Source: Fictibacillus sp. BK138
Lineage (GTDB): Bacteria > Bacillota > Bacilli > Bacillales > Fictibacillaceae
NCBI RefSeq assembly: GCF_004216955.1
Contig: NZ_SGXL01000001.1
Location: 1,513,403-1,577,402 of the forward strand
Direction of reading: 5' to 3'
Length of the DNA stretch: 64,000 nt
Below, in pieces: positions 17,667 to 26,151 of the stretch. Under the pieces are notes generated by a model. That model made no database searches and was not told the origin of the DNA. It worked only from the letters and a program-made list of their open reading frames with translations. The number at the start of each line of letters is the position of its first letter. Positions within the stretch are counted from its first letter, which is position 1. A program made the position numbers and the translations under genes.

Positions 17667-19214
17667 ATGGACATCTATGAAAAGATAAATGAACTTTATG
17701 ACAAGAAGACTGAGATTGAACTAGGTGGCGGAGATGACCGTATTGATAAACAGCATGAACGGGGAAAACTGACCGCACGAGAACGAATCGACCTTTTATT
17801 GGATGAAGATACCTTTGTTGAACTTAACCCTTTTATGGAACACCGCACTCATGACTTTGGGCTTTCGGGTATGAAAGCACCAGGCGAAGGGGTTGTAACA
17901 GGCTATGGAAAAATACATGGCCGTCCTGTTTACTTATTCGCACAGGATTTCACCGTGTTTGGCGGTGCGCTAGGTGAGATGCATGCCAAAAAAATCGCCG
18001 CCGTAATGGACCTAGCAGCTAAGAACGGTACTCCTTTTATCGGGCTTAATGATTCGGGCGGTGCACGAATTCAGGAAGGTGTCATGTCGCTTGATGGCTA
18101 TGGGCATATCTTTTATAGAAACAGCATCTACTCAGGAGTAATTCCGCAGATTTCCGTTATTATGGGACCTTGTGCAGGTGGAGCCGTGTATTCTCCAGCG
18201 ATCACTGATTTTGTTTTTATGGTTGAAAAAACAAGTCAGATGTTTATTACTGGTCCAAAAGTAATCGAAACGGTAACAGGAGAGAAAATCTCTTCTGAGG
18301 ATTTAGGAGGTGCTGAAGTCCATGGATCTAAAAGCGGGAACGCGCACTTTACAGCACCATCTGAAGGTGAAGTCCTAGAAGATGTTAGAAGATTAATTTC
18401 ATATCTTCCGCAGAATAATAAAGAGAAGACGCCTGTACTGCCTTGGGGCGATGAAGAAGATTACCGTCCTGAACTTACTGAGATCACTCCGTTTGATTCA
18501 ACAAGACCTTATGATGTTAGAACGGTCATAAAGGAAGTTGTGGATAAAGATTCATTTATGGAAGTGCATGCGCAATTCGCAAGAAATATAGTTGTAGGTT
18601 TTGCCAGAATCAAGGGTGAAGTGATAGGATTAGTATGTAATCAGCCAAAAGTCATGGCTGGAGGACTTGATATTGATTCTTCTGATAAAGCATCACGTTT
18701 TATAAGGTTATGTGATTCATTTAACATTCCGATCATCACTTTTGAGGATGTGACTGGATTCTTCCCTGGTGTAAAACAAGAACACGGCGGAATTATACGG
18801 CACGGAGCAAAAATTTTATACGCGTATTCGGAAGCTACTGTACCGAAGATCACGATTATTCTTCGTAAAGCATATGGCGGAGCATATGTTGCACTCAACA
18901 GTAAATCTATTGGTGCAGATTTGGTTTTCGCTTGGCCGAACGCTGAGATTGCAGTAATGGGACCTCAGGGAGCTGCCAATATTATCTTCGCTAGAGAAAT
19001 AGAAAACAGTGAAGACCCTGAGAAAACGAGAGCAGCAAAAATTGAAGAGTATCGCACGAAGTTTGCTAATCCTTATATTGCAGCTGCAAATGGGATGGTT
19101 GATGATGTGATTGATCCAAGAGAAACAAGAATCAAGTGTATTCAGGCGTTGGACATGCTGCGCAACAAGAAAGAAGACAGACCTTACAAAAAGCATGGAA
19201 ATATACCACTATAG
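17667..19214 (+). CDS. yqjD: Propionyl-/methylmalonyl-CoA carboxyltransferase subunit
   Basis: A 515-residue acyl-CoA carboxylase beta chain, which moves the carboxyl group from biotin to an acyl-CoA. Two crotonase-type halves are visible, with GLNDSGGARIQEGV and MGPCAGGAVYSPA in the first and FEDVTGFFPGVKQEHGG and LRKAYGGAYVAL in the second. Its place after the mutase and epimerase points to propionyl-CoA as substrate. No biotin carboxylase or biotin carrier gene is in the window, so that half must be encoded elsewhere. Its ribosome site AAGGAGGAGG lies inside the end of the previous gene. Confidence 0.92.
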   Translation: MDIYEKINELYDKKTEIELGGGDDRIDKQHERGKLTARERIDLLLDEDTFVELNPFMEHRTHDFGLSGMKAPGEGVVTGYGKIHGRPVYLFAQDFTVFGGALGEMHAKKIAAVMDLAAKNGTPFIGLNDSGGARIQEGVMSLDGYGHIFYRNSIYSGVIPQISVIMGPCAGGAVYSPAITDFVFMVEKTSQMFITGPKVIETVTGEKISSEDLGGAEVHGSKSGNAHFTAPSEGEVLEDVRRLISYLPQNNKEKTPVLPWGDEEDYRPELTEITPFDSTRPYDVRTVIKEVVDKDSFMEVHAQFARNIVVGFARIKGEVIGLVCNQPKVMAGGLDIDSSDKASRFIRLCDSFNIPIITFEDVTGFFPGVKQEHGGIIRHGAKILYAYSEATVPKITIILRKAYGGAYVALNSKSIGADLVFAWPNAEIAVMGPQGAANIIFAREIENSEDPEKTRAAKIEEYRTKFANPYIAAANGMVDDVIDPRETRIKCIQALDMLRNKKEDRPYKKHGNIPL

Positions 19215-19230
19215 AAGCGAGGGAATACAT

Positions 19231-20361
19231 ATGGTAAACGCGGATCGTTTATTAAACGAGTTTTTAGAGCTTGTTCAAATTGATTCTGAAACAAGATATG
19301 AAAAAGAAATTTCTATCGTACTTAAGAAAAAGTTTGAAGAGCTTGGAGTCGAAGTATATGAAGATGATGCTGAGTCTAAAACAGATCATGCAGCAGGAAA
19401 TTTAATCTGTACGTTAAAAGGCAACAAAGAGGGAGTGGACACCATCTATTTCACTTCTCATATGGATACTGTAACTCCAGGTAAAGGAATTAAGCCCTCT
19501 ATAAAAGACGGCTATGTTGTTACAGATGGTACAACAATTCTTGGCGCAGATGATAAAGCAGGTCTTGCTGCTATGTTTGAAGCGATTAAAGTTCTAAAAG
19601 AAAAAAATATCTCTCATGGCGATATTCAGTTCATCATCACAGTTGGTGAAGAATCGGGCTTAGTCGGAGCAAAAGCAATGGACACTTCTAAAATTACAGC
19701 AAAATACGGTTTTGCACTAGATAGTGACGGACCTGTTGGCGATATTATTGTAGCAGCTCCTACTCAGGCAAAAGTGAGAGCGACCATTTATGGTAAATCT
19801 GCCCATGCTGGTGTTGCGCCTGAAAAAGGTGTTTCAGCTATAACAATTGCGGCAAAAGCGATTTCACGCATGCCTTTAGGCAGAATTGATGAGGAAACAA
19901 CAGCAAACATTGGTCACTTCCATGGCGGGGGTCACGGTGAACAAACAAATATCGTTTGCGACACGGTATTTGTTTTAGCCGAAGCGCGCTCTTTGATTCA
20001 TGAAAAGATGGAGGCGCAAACTCAAAAGATGAAGGAAGCTTATGAATCTGCAGCGGCTGAAATGGGCGGACGAGCTGATGTTAAGGTTGAAGTGATGTAC
20101 CCTGGATTTAAGTTTAGTGATGGAGACCATGTTGTAGAGATTGCTAAAAAAGCAGCTGAAAAAATTGGACGTCCGCACAGACTTCTTCATAGCGGTGGCG
20201 GCAGTGATGCTAACATCATTGCTGGTCATGGTGTCCCAACCGTAAACCTTGCTGTAGGCTACGAGGAAATTCATACAACAAACGAAAGAATGCCTCTTGA
20301 AGAACTGACAAAAACTGCTGAAATGGTACTGGCAGTAATTGAAGTTGCTTCTGGAAATTAA
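19231..20361 (+). CDS. yqjE: M20-family zinc peptidase (YqjE-like, PepT-like)
   Basis: A 376-residue M20 metallopeptidase. Metal ligands appear in SHMDTVTPG, GADDKAG and GEESGLVGAK, with a further HTTNERMP near the C-terminus; a dimerisation lid domain lies between about 180 and 295. Family members remove residues from small peptides; B. subtilis YqjE is annotated as a putative tripeptidase-like enzyme, so the substrate is open. ATG after GAGGGA was chosen; the frame is open far upstream inside the previous gene. It is the last gene of the operon, 16 bp after the carboxyltransferase, and a terminator follows. Confidence 0.88.
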   Translation: MVNADRLLNEFLELVQIDSETRYEKEISIVLKKKFEELGVEVYEDDAESKTDHAAGNLICTLKGNKEGVDTIYFTSHMDTVTPGKGIKPSIKDGYVVTDGTTILGADDKAGLAAMFEAIKVLKEKNISHGDIQFIITVGEESGLVGAKAMDTSKITAKYGFALDSDGPVGDIIVAAPTQAKVRATIYGKSAHAGVAPEKGVSAITIAAKAISRMPLGRIDEETTANIGHFHGGGHGEQTNIVCDTVFVLAEARSLIHEKMEAQTQKMKEAYESAAAEMGGRADVKVEVMYPGFKFSDGDHVVEIAKKAAEKIGRPHRLLHSGGGSDANIIAGHGVPTVNLAVGYEEIHTTNERMPLEELTKTAEMVLAVIEVASGN

Positions 20362-20373
20362 ATAACAATGACG

Positions 20374-20407
20374 AAACTTGGCGAATTTTCGCCAAGTTTT
20401 TGTTTTC
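20374..20407 (+). terminator. Terminator of the methylmalonyl-CoA/yqjE operon
   Basis: AAACTTGGCGAA and TTCGCCAAGTTT form a perfect 12-bp stem with a two-base gap, then TTGTTTTCTT. Confidence 0.9.
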
Positions 20408-20463
20408 TTATAGGTCAGGATGCCTGTTTTTGTCATAAAAATTAACAAATTGATCTTTTAAAG

Positions 20464-20493
20464 TTGACAGTCTAATTAAGCATTATGTAAGAT
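20464..20493 (+). promoter_or_regulatory. Sigma-A promoter of the Hpr-like gene
   Basis: TTGACA, 18-bp spacer, TAAGAT. Confidence 0.6.
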
Positions 20494-20558
20494 GTTTTTA
20501 TCATGTAAAAGAAAATATTGGTAATTATTTTAAATCTTATTTCAGGGGAGGAAATGGG

Positions 20559-21056
20559 ATGAGTCAGTTATCGGATATGCATATGATGGTTAATTATATG
20601 CGTGGCGTTTATAAAGTCCTGGAAGAGGACTGGCAAAAATCCGCAAAAGCAATCGGATTAACGCAAGCAGAACAGCATATCTTATGGATTGTATCTCTTG
20701 AAGAGGATATTACAATCTCTAAGATCGCCTATTACGGATTATGGGATGTTTCTACTGTTATGCAGGTGATTAAACGCTTAAAAGACAAAGGTCTTGTCAC
20801 ACTAGAGAAAAAAAATGATGACCGTCGTATCTCTTATGTTTATTTGACTGAAAAAGGTATTGAAAAACATAAGGAATCAACAAGCTTTAATTGCCAAATA
20901 TATGGTTTCCTGCAAAAGTGGCTTGAAGACGGAGACAAACGTGAATTTTATCGGGATCTTATTCAATTACATAAGGATTTAAATAAGCATTTTCATGGCG
21001 AAGAGTTTGTTGATTGGGTTGAGGATACTGGAAAAAGGCTGCATGAGGCAAGGTAG
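20559..21056 (+). CDS. Hpr/ScoC-like MarR-family regulator
   Basis: A 165-residue winged-helix protein. The N-terminal helix carries YKVLEEDWQK, then LTQAEQHILWIV, the recognition region ISKIAYYGLWDVSTVMQVIKR, and the wing KKNDDRRISYVYLTEKG. This layout, with HILWI before the HTH, is that of B. subtilis Hpr (ScoC), the transition-state repressor of proteases and sporulation. At 165 residues it is shorter than ScoC (about 200), so it may be a paralogue with a distinct role. Start ATG follows GGGGAGGAAATGGG. It is a single-gene unit with its own promoter and terminator. Confidence 0.82.
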   Translation: MSQLSDMHMMVNYMRGVYKVLEEDWQKSAKAIGLTQAEQHILWIVSLEEDITISKIAYYGLWDVSTVMQVIKRLKDKGLVTLEKKNDDRRISYVYLTEKGIEKHKESTSFNCQIYGFLQKWLEDGDKREFYRDLIQLHKDLNKHFHGEEFVDWVEDTGKRLHEAR

Positions 21057-21075
21057 ATACCTTGTCTTTTTCTTT
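21049..21075 (+). terminator. Terminator overlapping the end of the Hpr-like gene
   Basis: CAAGGT (21049-21054) pairs with ACCTTG (21059-21064), followed by TCTTTTTCTTTTG; the stem includes the stop codon. Confidence 0.75.
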
Positions 21076-21196
21076 TGTTTTTAAAGCTCATTCGCTAACA
21101 TATACTAATAAATAAGTTTAAAAGGCTTTCTCTAAAAAACGGGGTGAGGAAAAAGCTTCGGTGCGGTTTGTTGAAAAATGTCGAGGATTGGAGACT

Positions 21197-21322
21197 TGTC
21201 GATATATTGGTCAAAATGGTGAATATATCGGTTCCTTTCTTCAATATAACAGCATTATTGGTGAAATTATGGCACTCAGGGGTGAAATTATTGGTAGATT
21301 GGGTGAAATTAATTCGACTAGG
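21197..21322 (+). repeat. Intergenic 21-bp-period array 1
   Basis: Six units start at 21197, 21218, 21239, 21260, 21281 and 21302, exactly 21 bp apart. The last three share GGTGAAATTA, the second has GGTGAATATA, the first and third are more degenerate. It occupies the 420-bp gap between the Hpr-like terminator and dinB, which holds nothing else recognisable. Confidence 0.85.
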
Positions 21323-21477
21323 CTCATTTCTGCTAGCTCTAGAGCCATCAAAACCGATGATCTGTAGCTCGGCACCTGCCAAGCACCCTATTATGTTCAA
21401 TTTCGCATTGAAACTACTCTAAGTTTCTTGCGAGAACCCAAAGTTTTCCAAAACAGCCTTTTAAAAAAGGAGTTTTC

Positions 21478-22659
21478 ATGTTGTATCAATCTCCCACACC
21501 AAAAAGAAGAATCATATTTCATGTCGACATGAACAGCTTCTATGCATCTGTTGAAATGGCAGAAAACCCAGATCTGCGTGGAAAACCACTTGCTGTGGCA
21601 GGTAATGTGGAGGAACGTAAAGGGATTATCGTAACCTGCAGCTATGAAGCAAGAGAAAAAGGAGTAAAGACGACAATGCCGCTTTGGCAGGCTAGAAAGC
21701 TATGTCCAAACCTGATTGTTGTTCCGCCTGACTTTGAAACGTATAAAAGTTATTCCTCGAGAATGTTCCAGCTTTTGCAAGAATACACGGAATGGGTTGA
21801 ACCTGTTTCAATTGATGAAGGCTATATGGATGTAACTGATAGAGAACAACCGTTAGAGGCAGCTAAAGAAATTCAGAACAGGCTTTTGAATGAGTTGAAC
21901 CTCCCTTGCTCCATTGGTATCGGACCTAATAAATTTTTAGCCAAGATGGCTTCCGATATGAAAAAGCCGCTAGGTATCACTGTTTTAAGAAAAAGAGATA
22001 TTACTCAAAAACTGTGGCCTTTAAAAGTAGGAGATCTTCATGGCATCGGAAAGAAAACAGAAGAAAAATTAAATAAATACGGAATAATTACTGTTAAAGA
22101 CTTAGCTGAAGCGGCAGATTATGAACTCAAACAGCGTTTCGGCATCAATGGTCTGAAAATGAAGGAAAGAGCCAACGGCATTGACCCTCGGCCCGTCGAT
22201 CCAAGTTCTGCAAGTGATTATCGTTCAATCGGAAGTTCCACAACTTTAAGTGAGGATATTATAAGTACTGGTGAAGCCGAACCGGTATTTAAAAGACTTG
22301 CTGAAAAAGTAACGACTCGTCTAAAGACAAAGGGATATGTGGCATTAACTATTGCCATCACCATTAGATGCTCTGATAGAAAAACAATTACACGAAGCAA
22401 AATGCTTCTTAATGCAACTCAAGATCAACATGAGATTTCAAAAACAGCTCTACAATTGTTTAAACAACACTGGAACAGAGAACCAGTGAGATTATTAGGT
22501 ATAACTGCAACAGAGGTTGTAGAAAGAGAGAATGCTACTTATCAGCTAGATCTTTTTTCTGTAGAAAAAAATGAAAAAGAAGCTTTACTGCATGACGTAC
22601 TATCATCTATCGAAAGAAAACACGGTGAAGGAATAATAAAAAGGGGAAAAAATAAATAG
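21478..22659 (+). CDS. dinB: DNA polymerase IV (Y-family)
   Basis: A 393-residue lesion-bypass polymerase equivalent to B. subtilis YqjH. Catalytic acids are Asp17 in FHVDMNSFYASVE and Asp113/Glu114 in SIDEGYMD; IGIGPNKFLAKMASD and the helix-hairpin-helix LHGIGKKTEEKL follow, then the little-finger domain. QLDLF at residues 356-360 is a beta-clamp binding motif. Start ATG lies after AAAAAAGGAG. No clear LexA box was seen upstream. It forms a probable two-gene unit with the PAP2 gene 15 bp downstream. Confidence 0.94.
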   Translation: MLYQSPTPKRRIIFHVDMNSFYASVEMAENPDLRGKPLAVAGNVEERKGIIVTCSYEAREKGVKTTMPLWQARKLCPNLIVVPPDFETYKSYSSRMFQLLQEYTEWVEPVSIDEGYMDVTDREQPLEAAKEIQNRLLNELNLPCSIGIGPNKFLAKMASDMKKPLGITVLRKRDITQKLWPLKVGDLHGIGKKTEEKLNKYGIITVKDLAEAADYELKQRFGINGLKMKERANGIDPRPVDPSSASDYRSIGSSTTLSEDIISTGEAEPVFKRLAEKVTTRLKTKGYVALTIAITIRCSDRKTITRSKMLLNATQDQHEISKTALQLFKQHWNREPVRLLGITATEVVERENATYQLDLFSVEKNEKEALLHDVLSSIERKHGEGIIKRGKNK

Positions 22660-22674
22660 GAGCTGGAAATTTTA

Positions 22675-23319
22675 ATGAGCTTTAATAACAGCGTGAAAAG
22701 AACATTCATTTTAATTACTGTTTTTATGGTTTTCTTTATGATGTTCGCCTATATGTACCACAAGCCCTTTATAGAATCCATGGATGTGTGGTCGATGAAG
22801 AATGTATCAGACTTGCATCAGTCACGATTAAACTCTCTCTTTATGTTTATAACTGATTCAGCTTCCCGGCCGTACCAATATGGAATCTTGATTTTCTTTT
22901 CGGTGATTTGGCTATTGGCTGAAAGGAAATGGATAGAGCCGTTAGTTTTATGTATATGTCTGATCGGGGTGAGGTACGGAAATCATTGGTTTAAAATATC
23001 GTTTGAGAGGATCAGACCAGATTTTGACCGTGTAATCGAAATTACAGGCTATAGCTTCCCGAGCGGCCATGCGATGATCTCCATTGCTTTTTTTGGAACG
23101 CTATCATACTTACTTGTTCAAAATTATTCATTCCTGCAACCTTATAAAAAAATAATCTATATCCTTACCGGCTTTTTCATTTTACTAGTGGGATTTAGCC
23201 GTGTTTATTTAGGTGTACATTATCCAACCGACGTGTTTGGAGGTTATCTTGCAGGTGGGACGTGGCTGCTTGTATGTGTTTTGCTGTATAAATGGTTAAA
23301 GATGAGATGGAGCAGCTGA
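22675..23319 (+). CDS. PAP2-family membrane phosphatase
   Basis: A 214-residue integral membrane phosphatase with about six segments. All three motifs are present: KISFERIRP, the PSGHA block (GYSFPSGHAM) with the catalytic histidine, and SRVYLGVHYPTD. Likely substrates are lipid pyrophosphates such as undecaprenyl pyrophosphate or phosphatidylglycerol phosphate, but the sequence does not decide. Ribosome site AGGAGCTGG. It follows dinB closely; the pairing has no obvious functional meaning. Confidence 0.88.
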   Translation: MSFNNSVKRTFILITVFMVFFMMFAYMYHKPFIESMDVWSMKNVSDLHQSRLNSLFMFITDSASRPYQYGILIFFSVIWLLAERKWIEPLVLCICLIGVRYGNHWFKISFERIRPDFDRVIEITGYSFPSGHAMISIAFFGTLSYLLVQNYSFLQPYKKIIYILTGFFILLVGFSRVYLGVHYPTDVFGGYLAGGTWLLVCVLLYKWLKMRWSS

Positions 23320-23362
23320 AGTTGAAGAGCTTGATGCCGCATCATACGGTGCTTTGTCAATT

Positions 23363-23466
23363 CGTGGTTTTTTATTTATTTTCCGTGGGATTTTGTTTGT
23401 TTTTCGTTGGATTATTTAAATTAGCGTGGGATTATTTGCGAAAACCGTGGGATTATTAAAATTGTA
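23363..23466 (+). repeat. Intergenic 21-bp-period array 2
   Basis: Five units start at 23363, 23384, 23405, 23425 and 23446 (steps 21, 21, 20, 21). Core CGTGGGATTATTT, with CGTGG or CGTTGG variants and AT-rich filler. It lies in the gap between the convergent PAP2 gene and namA, just before their shared terminator. Confidence 0.85.
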
Positions 23467-23482
23467 GACTTATTACACAAAA

Positions 23483-23525
23483 AAACTGGCATCTCTACCT
23501 GCTTACTAGGTGTGGATGCCAGTTT
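23483..23525 (-). terminator. Bidirectional terminator between PAP2 gene and namA
   Basis: AAACTGGCATC pairs with GATGCCAGTTT; T-runs occur on both sides (TTTTTTTG on the minus strand, TTTTCTTATCTTC on the plus strand). Confidence 0.85.
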
Positions 23526-23545
23526 TCTTATCTTCTTATCCTTTT

Positions 23546-24571
23546 TTACCAGCCGCGCTCGTACTGTTTCGGACTCTCGAGGTCGTATCCTAGATCTTCT
23601 GCTGCTGATCGAGGCCAATATGGATCGCGTAAAAACTCACGGCCGATAAAGATTAAGTCGGCTCTCTGGTTTTGCAGAATTTCTTCTGCTTGGCGTCCTG
23701 TTGTAATTAATCCAACAGCTGCTGTAGCAATATCTGCAGAGCTCCTAATCTTTTCTGCAAAAGGTACTTGATAACCTGGATATACATTTATCTTTGCTGG
23801 AACAACTGCGCCTGAGCTGCAGTCGATCAAATCGATTCCATCTTCCTTCATCCAGGAAGCATACGTTACAAAATCTACTGGGGTGTTTCCTTCAGGATGA
23901 TAATCATTCGCTGAAATTCTTACAAATAGCGGTCCGTCCCATTCAAGTCTCATCGCAGCAATGATCTCCTGCAGGAAACGGTATCTTTTTTGCTGATTCC
24001 CGCCATAAGAATCTGTTCTTCTATTAGATAGTGGAGACAGGAATTCGTTAATCAAATATCCGTGAGCTCCGTGAATTTCAATAATATCAAACCCTGCAGC
24101 CTTAGCTCTTTTTGCTGCAGCTCTAAATTGATTTACAGTCTCTTCAATTTGCTCCAACGTCATTTCTTCTGGAGTTTTCATCTTTTCCGAGAAAGCAATA
24201 GAGGAAGGAGCGATAATCGGTCCGTCAATCATTGCTTTACGGCCAGCATGTGCAATCTGAATGGCAGCTTTTGATCCCTGTTCATGAATGGATTTTACAA
24301 GAGCGGATAGTCCTTCAATATGATTGTCATCCCAGATGCCGAGGTCTTCCGGACTGATTCTCCCTTGAGGACTTACAGCTGCTGCTTCGGTCATGATCAG
24401 ACCAGTCTGACCAACTGCTCTAGACGTGTAATGAGTCATATGCCATGGTGTTACTATTCCATCTTGTTCATAGCAGGAATACATGCACATAGGTGACATT
24501 ACGATACGGTTTTTTAAAGTGACACCCCGGATCGTATATGGTTCAAATAATAACGGTTGAATAATAAACAT
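23546..24571 (-). CDS. namA: NADPH dehydrogenase (old yellow enzyme, YqjM-like)
   Basis: A 341-residue FMN-containing ene-reductase. Features of the YqjM subclass are present: the thiol SPMCMY (Cys29), [30 protein letters not shown] with the substrate histidines, [13 protein letters not shown], and the C-terminal QYERGW. It reduces activated C=C bonds in stress-related electrophiles and nitro compounds. The only possible ATG start is one base after AAAGGAG, an unusually tight spacing, because an in-frame stop lies just upstream; the ATT codons next in line would have ideal spacing. It lies after the GDPD gene on the same strand. Confidence 0.93.
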   Translation of the reverse strand: MFIIQPLLFEPYTIRGVTLKNRIVMSPMCMYSCYEQDGIVTPWHMTHYTSRAVGQTGLIMTEAAAVSPQGRISPEDLGIWDDNHIEGLSALVKSIHEQGSKAAIQIAHAGRKAMIDGPIIAPSSIAFSEKMKTPEEMTLEQIEETVNQFRAAAKRAKAAGFDIIEIHGAHGYLINEFLSPLSNRRTDSYGGNQQKRYRFLQEIIAAMRLEWDGPLFVRISANDYHPEGNTPVDFVTYASWMKEDGIDLIDCSSGAVVPAKINVYPGYQVPFAEKIRSSADIATAAVGLITTGRQAEEILQNQRADLIFIGREFLRDPYWPRSAAEDLGYDLESPKQYERGW

Positions 24572-24621
24572 CTCCTTTATCTGCTAAAAAGAAACTTTAG
24601 TTTCATTCATTGTAAAACGAA

Positions 24622-25386
24622 TTACCACCATTTTTGAAGAAATCTGCCTTTAGGAGATGGCCCATCCCCATTCCGTACATTTCTTGCGATTATTGGATAA
24701 TCCGTAATAATCGCTTCGATTTCCCATTCAAACAGGTATGCCATCCATTTTTGGCTGTTTACCGTATAAGGACGTATCGGTATATTATGTCGTTTAAATC
24801 CTTCCAAAATGTATGGATGCAAGGACTTATAGTTTGGATGAGCGGATTGTGAACATACTGCTTTTACATACTCCCAAGGTTCAAAAATACCTGATGAATA
24901 AAGCGGTGCAGTTTCAATGTAAGGGTTCATCTTTCGTATTTTCACCAGGCTGTAATGATTAAACGATGAGATGACCGTCCGTTTTTCCATTCCATATTGG
25001 TATAAGAGCTGCAGTGTCTTTTCTTCAAGACCACTGTATTCTATCACGTTGTTTTTTAATTCTATATTAAGAAGCATAGGCAGGGGAGAGATCCATTCTA
25101 AGAACATTTGCAATGAGGGCACATGCTCATTGTTAAACTTCTTTGAAAACCAACTGCCTGCATCCATTTTAGCAAGTTCTCCATATGTAAAATCTGCTAC
25201 ATTGCCTTTAGTGTTCGTAGTTCGATCTAGTTTTTCATCATGGATAATAACAGGAACACCGTCTTTTGAGAGCTGTACATCGAGTTCGATACCATCTGCA
25301 CCGTCTTCAAAAGCTTTTTTAAATGCCGCCATCGTGTTCTCAGGGCAATCTTTGCTTGAGCCTCTATGGGCAAAAATATAAGTCAT
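24622..25386 (-). CDS. yqiK: Glycerophosphodiester phosphodiesterase (YqiK-like)
   Basis: A 254-residue GDPD-family TIM-barrel hydrolase. Catalytic and metal residues are visible in FAHRGSSKDCPENT, IELDVQLSKDGVPVIIHD and LNIELKN. It lacks a signal peptide, so it would cleave glycerophosphodiesters from phospholipid turnover in the cytoplasm. The ATG follows AAGGAGCTC. namA lies 50 bp downstream on the same strand, so cotranscription is possible. Confidence 0.9.
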   Translation of the reverse strand: MTYIFAHRGSSKDCPENTMAAFKKAFEDGADGIELDVQLSKDGVPVIIHDEKLDRTTNTKGNVADFTYGELAKMDAGSWFSKKFNNEHVPSLQMFLEWISPLPMLLNIELKNNVIEYSGLEEKTLQLLYQYGMEKRTVISSFNHYSLVKIRKMNPYIETAPLYSSGIFEPWEYVKAVCSQSAHPNYKSLHPYILEGFKRHNIPIRPYTVNSQKWMAYLFEWEIEAIITDYPIIARNVRNGDGPSPKGRFLQKWW

Positions 25387-25467
25387 TTAATTGAGCTCCT
25401 TTCTCGACAGTTCATTTTAGTTATAGATAGTATAGGCGAAAATAATTGGCAAAGGAAATAAAATAAA

Positions 25468-25489
25468 CCCCTCCTGTCGCAGGGAGGGG
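25468..25489 (-). terminator. Terminator of the small basic-protein gene
   Basis: CCCCTCC pairs with GGAGGGG; on the minus strand the stem is followed by TTTATTTTATTT. Confidence 0.8.
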
Positions 25490-25494
25490 GATGA

Positions 25495-25677
25495 TTATTT
25501 TCGCCGTTTTGTCCGTTTTTTTGGTTCTTCTCTTTTATGTTCTTCAACGTTGGCACCTTTTTCCGTAAGCCAGCGGATAAAAACCAGTTCTTTTTCTGTA
25601 AGAGATCGTTTCGTGAATTTTTCAAACTGAATGCGCAATTCAAGGTATCTTTGGGAAATTTCCGTTTCTACCAACAT
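25495..25677 (-). CDS. Small basic protein of unknown function
   Basis: A 60-residue product not recognised as a named family. Residues 1-45 look like an amphipathic helical domain (YLELRIQFEKFTKRSLTEKE), and the tail, ending KRTKRRK, is strongly basic, which might bind nucleic acid; that is a guess. Evidence that it is real: ATG five bases after GGGAGGG, no overlap with another gene, and a terminator right after the stop. It is divergent from the DUF3889 gene. Confidence 0.65.
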   Translation of the reverse strand: MLVETEISQRYLELRIQFEKFTKRSLTEKELVFIRWLTEKGANVEEHKREEPKKRTKRRK

Positions 25678-25810
25678 AAATCCCTCCCTAAATCTAGCTC
25701 TTCTTTAAATGATAAGAGCGAGGAAGTGGGCTTGTCAATTTTTTCTAATCGGCAATTTTCGCAGAAAAATCAGGGATTTTGAACAAAATAAAAGAAAGGA
25801 GCTGATCAAA

Positions 25811-26149
25811 ATGAAAATTTTTATTAAAATATTTCCGTTGCTGGTAGCAGGCGTTCTGGTATCATCTTCTGTTGCCCCCGTTGTTCACGCGGCATATCCC
25901 GGCATGCAGGAGCCAGCCTATGCAAAATGGGGAAGGTTGGCTGTTTTCGAAACAGGAAAACGCTATCCAGATTACGATATTGTAGATTATTTATATTTGG
26001 GTCGAAATTTAGCTCAAAATGAAGATATTGTCGAAAAGTTTAAGCTGTGGCTCAAAAAAGGTTCCTCTGAAAAAGGAGTGATCATAACCATTACGCTGAC
26101 TCCTAATGGTGTATTTAAAACAATAGGCTTTCAAGAAACGGACCGTTAA
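25811..26149 (+). CDS. yqzG: Secreted DUF3889 protein (YqzG-like)
   Basis: A 112-residue protein with a clear signal peptide ending at VVHA (residue 27) and a small domain AKWGRLAVFETGKRYPDYDIVDYLYLGR that matches DUF3889. Function unknown. The ATG follows GAAAGGAG; the upstream in-frame ATG at 25709 would mask the signal peptide. It converges with proI, their stop codons only two bases apart, the same neighbour as in B. subtilis. Confidence 0.85.
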   Translation: MKIFIKIFPLLVAGVLVSSSVAPVVHAAYPGMQEPAYAKWGRLAVFETGKRYPDYDIVDYLYLGRNLAQNEDIVEKFKLWLKKGSSEKGVIITITLTPNGVFKTIGFQETDR

Positions 26150-26151
26150 AT

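Noticed and set aside
21144..21422. 92-codon frame through array 1
   Set aside because: A 21-bp repeat keeps any frame open easily; no ribosome site and no conserved composition. Treated as a repeat array.
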